64,000 nt of DNA from Pseudomonas frederiksbergensis (GTDB taxonomy: Bacteria > Pseudomonadota > Gammaproteobacteria > Pseudomonadales > Pseudomonadaceae): the NCBI RefSeq assembly GCF_001952935.1, contig NZ_CP018319.1, forward strand, positions 3,130,501-3,194,500. The letters are read 5' to 3'. Below the pieces are notes generated by a model. It worked only from the letters and a program-made list of their open reading frames with translations. It was not told the DNA's origin and did no database searches. This document shows, piece after piece, positions 63,273 to 64,000 of the stretch. Within the stretch, counting starts at the first letter, position 1. The number at the start of each line of letters is the position of its first letter. The translations under genes were made by a program, and so were the position numbers.

Positions 63273-64000
63273 TCAGGTTTCCGACGGGCTTAGTAGGAAA
63301 TTACCTTTCACGTCCACCCCCTCTTCCGACTCCAGTGTCAGAACCTGGGCTTCGTCCTTGAGATTGACCCCTGACAACTGCCGCCGACAGGCCTCGCGCA
63401 TCAAATACAGCAAGCGGTGTGCCGCCATGCCGTAACTCAGGCCTTCGAGTCGGACGTTGGAGATGCAATTGCGATAGGCATCCGTCAGCCCGACCTTTGG
63501 ATTGTAGGTGAAATACAGTCCCAGGCTGTCAGGGGAACTGAGGCCAGGGCGTTCGCCGATCAGGATGACCACCATTTTCGCCCCCAGCAGTTCGCCGATC
63601 TCATCGGCTACCGCGACACGGCCCTGTTCCACCAGAATGACCGGTGAGACGGACCAGCCGTCATTCACAATCTGATCTTCCATTCGCGCGAGAAACGGCA
63701 GGGTATGGCGATGAACGGCCAGTGCCGATAAACCATCGGCAACGACAATGGCCAGATCGACACCGTCGGGATGGCTCAATGCGTAATCGCGCAGTGCCTG
63801 AGCCGACTCGTCACTCAGCTTTCGCCCTAAATCGGGGCGTTGCAAATAACTGTTCCGGTCCGTAGCGGCACTATGTAGCAGCAAACTGGCTCGCCCGCGT
63901 TCAGCCAGTTGTGCGCTGAGCCCCGCAGAGTCGAACGGCAAGTGCACCGCATCCCGCGCTTGAGCGTGGGCGTACTGGAAATCCAGCTGCGCGCTGGTCG
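63273..64000 (-). CDS. eutC: Ethanolamine ammonia-lyase small subunit, 5' end outside the window
   Basis: About 242 residues are inside the window; the frame is still open at base 64000 ([18 protein letters not shown]...), so the N-terminus lies beyond the right edge. Residues match Eut[79 protein letters not shown] and [11 protein letters not shown]. With EutB it forms the B12-dependent lyase that splits ethanolamine to acetaldehyde and ammonia. The B12 requirement may explain why B12 uptake genes are not far away, though no link is shown. Confidence 0.95.
   Translation of the reverse strand, partial: TSAQLDFQYAHAQARDAVHLPFDSAGLSAQLAERGRASLLLHSAATDRNSYLQRPDLGRKLSDESAQALRDYALSHPDGVDLAIVVADGLSALAVHRHTLPFLARMEDQIVNDGWSVSPVILVEQGRVAVADEIGELLGAKMVVILIGERPGLSSPDSLGLYFTYNPKVGLTDAYRNCISNVRLEGLSYGMAAHRLLYLMREACRRQLSGVNLKDEAQVLTLESEEGVDVKGNFLLSPSET

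Overview
The window is a stretch of chromosome from a Pseudomonas of the fluorescens group. The evidence is the gene order together with the interspersed repeats. The order OprG - zinc-linked ABC operon - thioredoxin - nrdR-ribD-ribE-ribBA-ribH-nusB-thiL-pgpA-ribA-btuF / btuB / dxs-ispA-xseB, then ppa-mtfA-dedA-GNAT-eutC, matches the order I recall for the PA4069-PA4025 region of P. aeruginosa. Three families of paired palindromes (cores GGGAGCGGGCTTGCTCGC, CCCACGCTCCGCGTGGG and GGCGAGGGGGCTTGCC) sit in the gaps, as in fluorescens-group genomes. Gene density is high and third codon positions are mostly G or C.

Layout. 1-3.2 kb: the 3' end of glyA, then three accessory genes (flavodoxin-like reductase, secreted alpha/beta hydrolase, secreted metallo-beta-lactamase-fold hydrolase) that seem to lie between glyA and its terminator. 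3.2-7.2 kb: an OsmC-YcaO fusion, and an isochorismatase-like hydrolase divergent from a GlxA-type regulator. 7.4-13.3 kb: DUF3182 and a hydrolase, convergent with an operon of a DUF72 gene (frameshifted), ybhP, clsB and ybhN. 13.5-23.8 kb: MFS transporter, large MscS-type channel, the Lhr helicase and two nucleotide-sugar-type SDR proteins. 24-28 kb: oprG with an Anr/Fnr-like site, then a DUF2796(ZrgA)-ABC-DUF3299 operon behind a Zur-like box. 28-39 kb: thioredoxin, methyltransferase, lipoprotein and the riboflavin/thiamin/phospholipid housekeeping cluster. 39-44.4 kb: btuB, dxs, ispA, xseB.

44.5-55.2 kb: a complete six-gene operon of the mag (bacterial alpha-2-macroglobulin, YfaPATSQ-like) type. 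Nearly all its genes overlap or abut. MagC reads as an NlpC/P60-like protein. MagE has an SxxK/KT-containing N-terminal half and a SpoIID/LytB-like C-terminal half, so the operon looks like a periplasmic, peptidoglycan-associated protease trap.

55.2-60.1 kb: an accessory defence-type island. Three overlapping genes encode two divergent DarT-type ADP-ribosyltransferases and one DarG-type macro-domain antitoxin. Behind them are an Mrr-type restriction endonuclease, a poorly coding stretch and a phage-type S24 repressor. The tandem DarT-DarT-DarG arrangement is the best candidate for something not well described. 60.3-64 kb: return to the conserved backbone (ppa, mtfA, dedA, GNAT) and the 3' part of eutC, which runs off the right edge. 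I saw no rRNA, tRNA, CRISPR array, insertion sequence or recognisable metabolite riboswitch.
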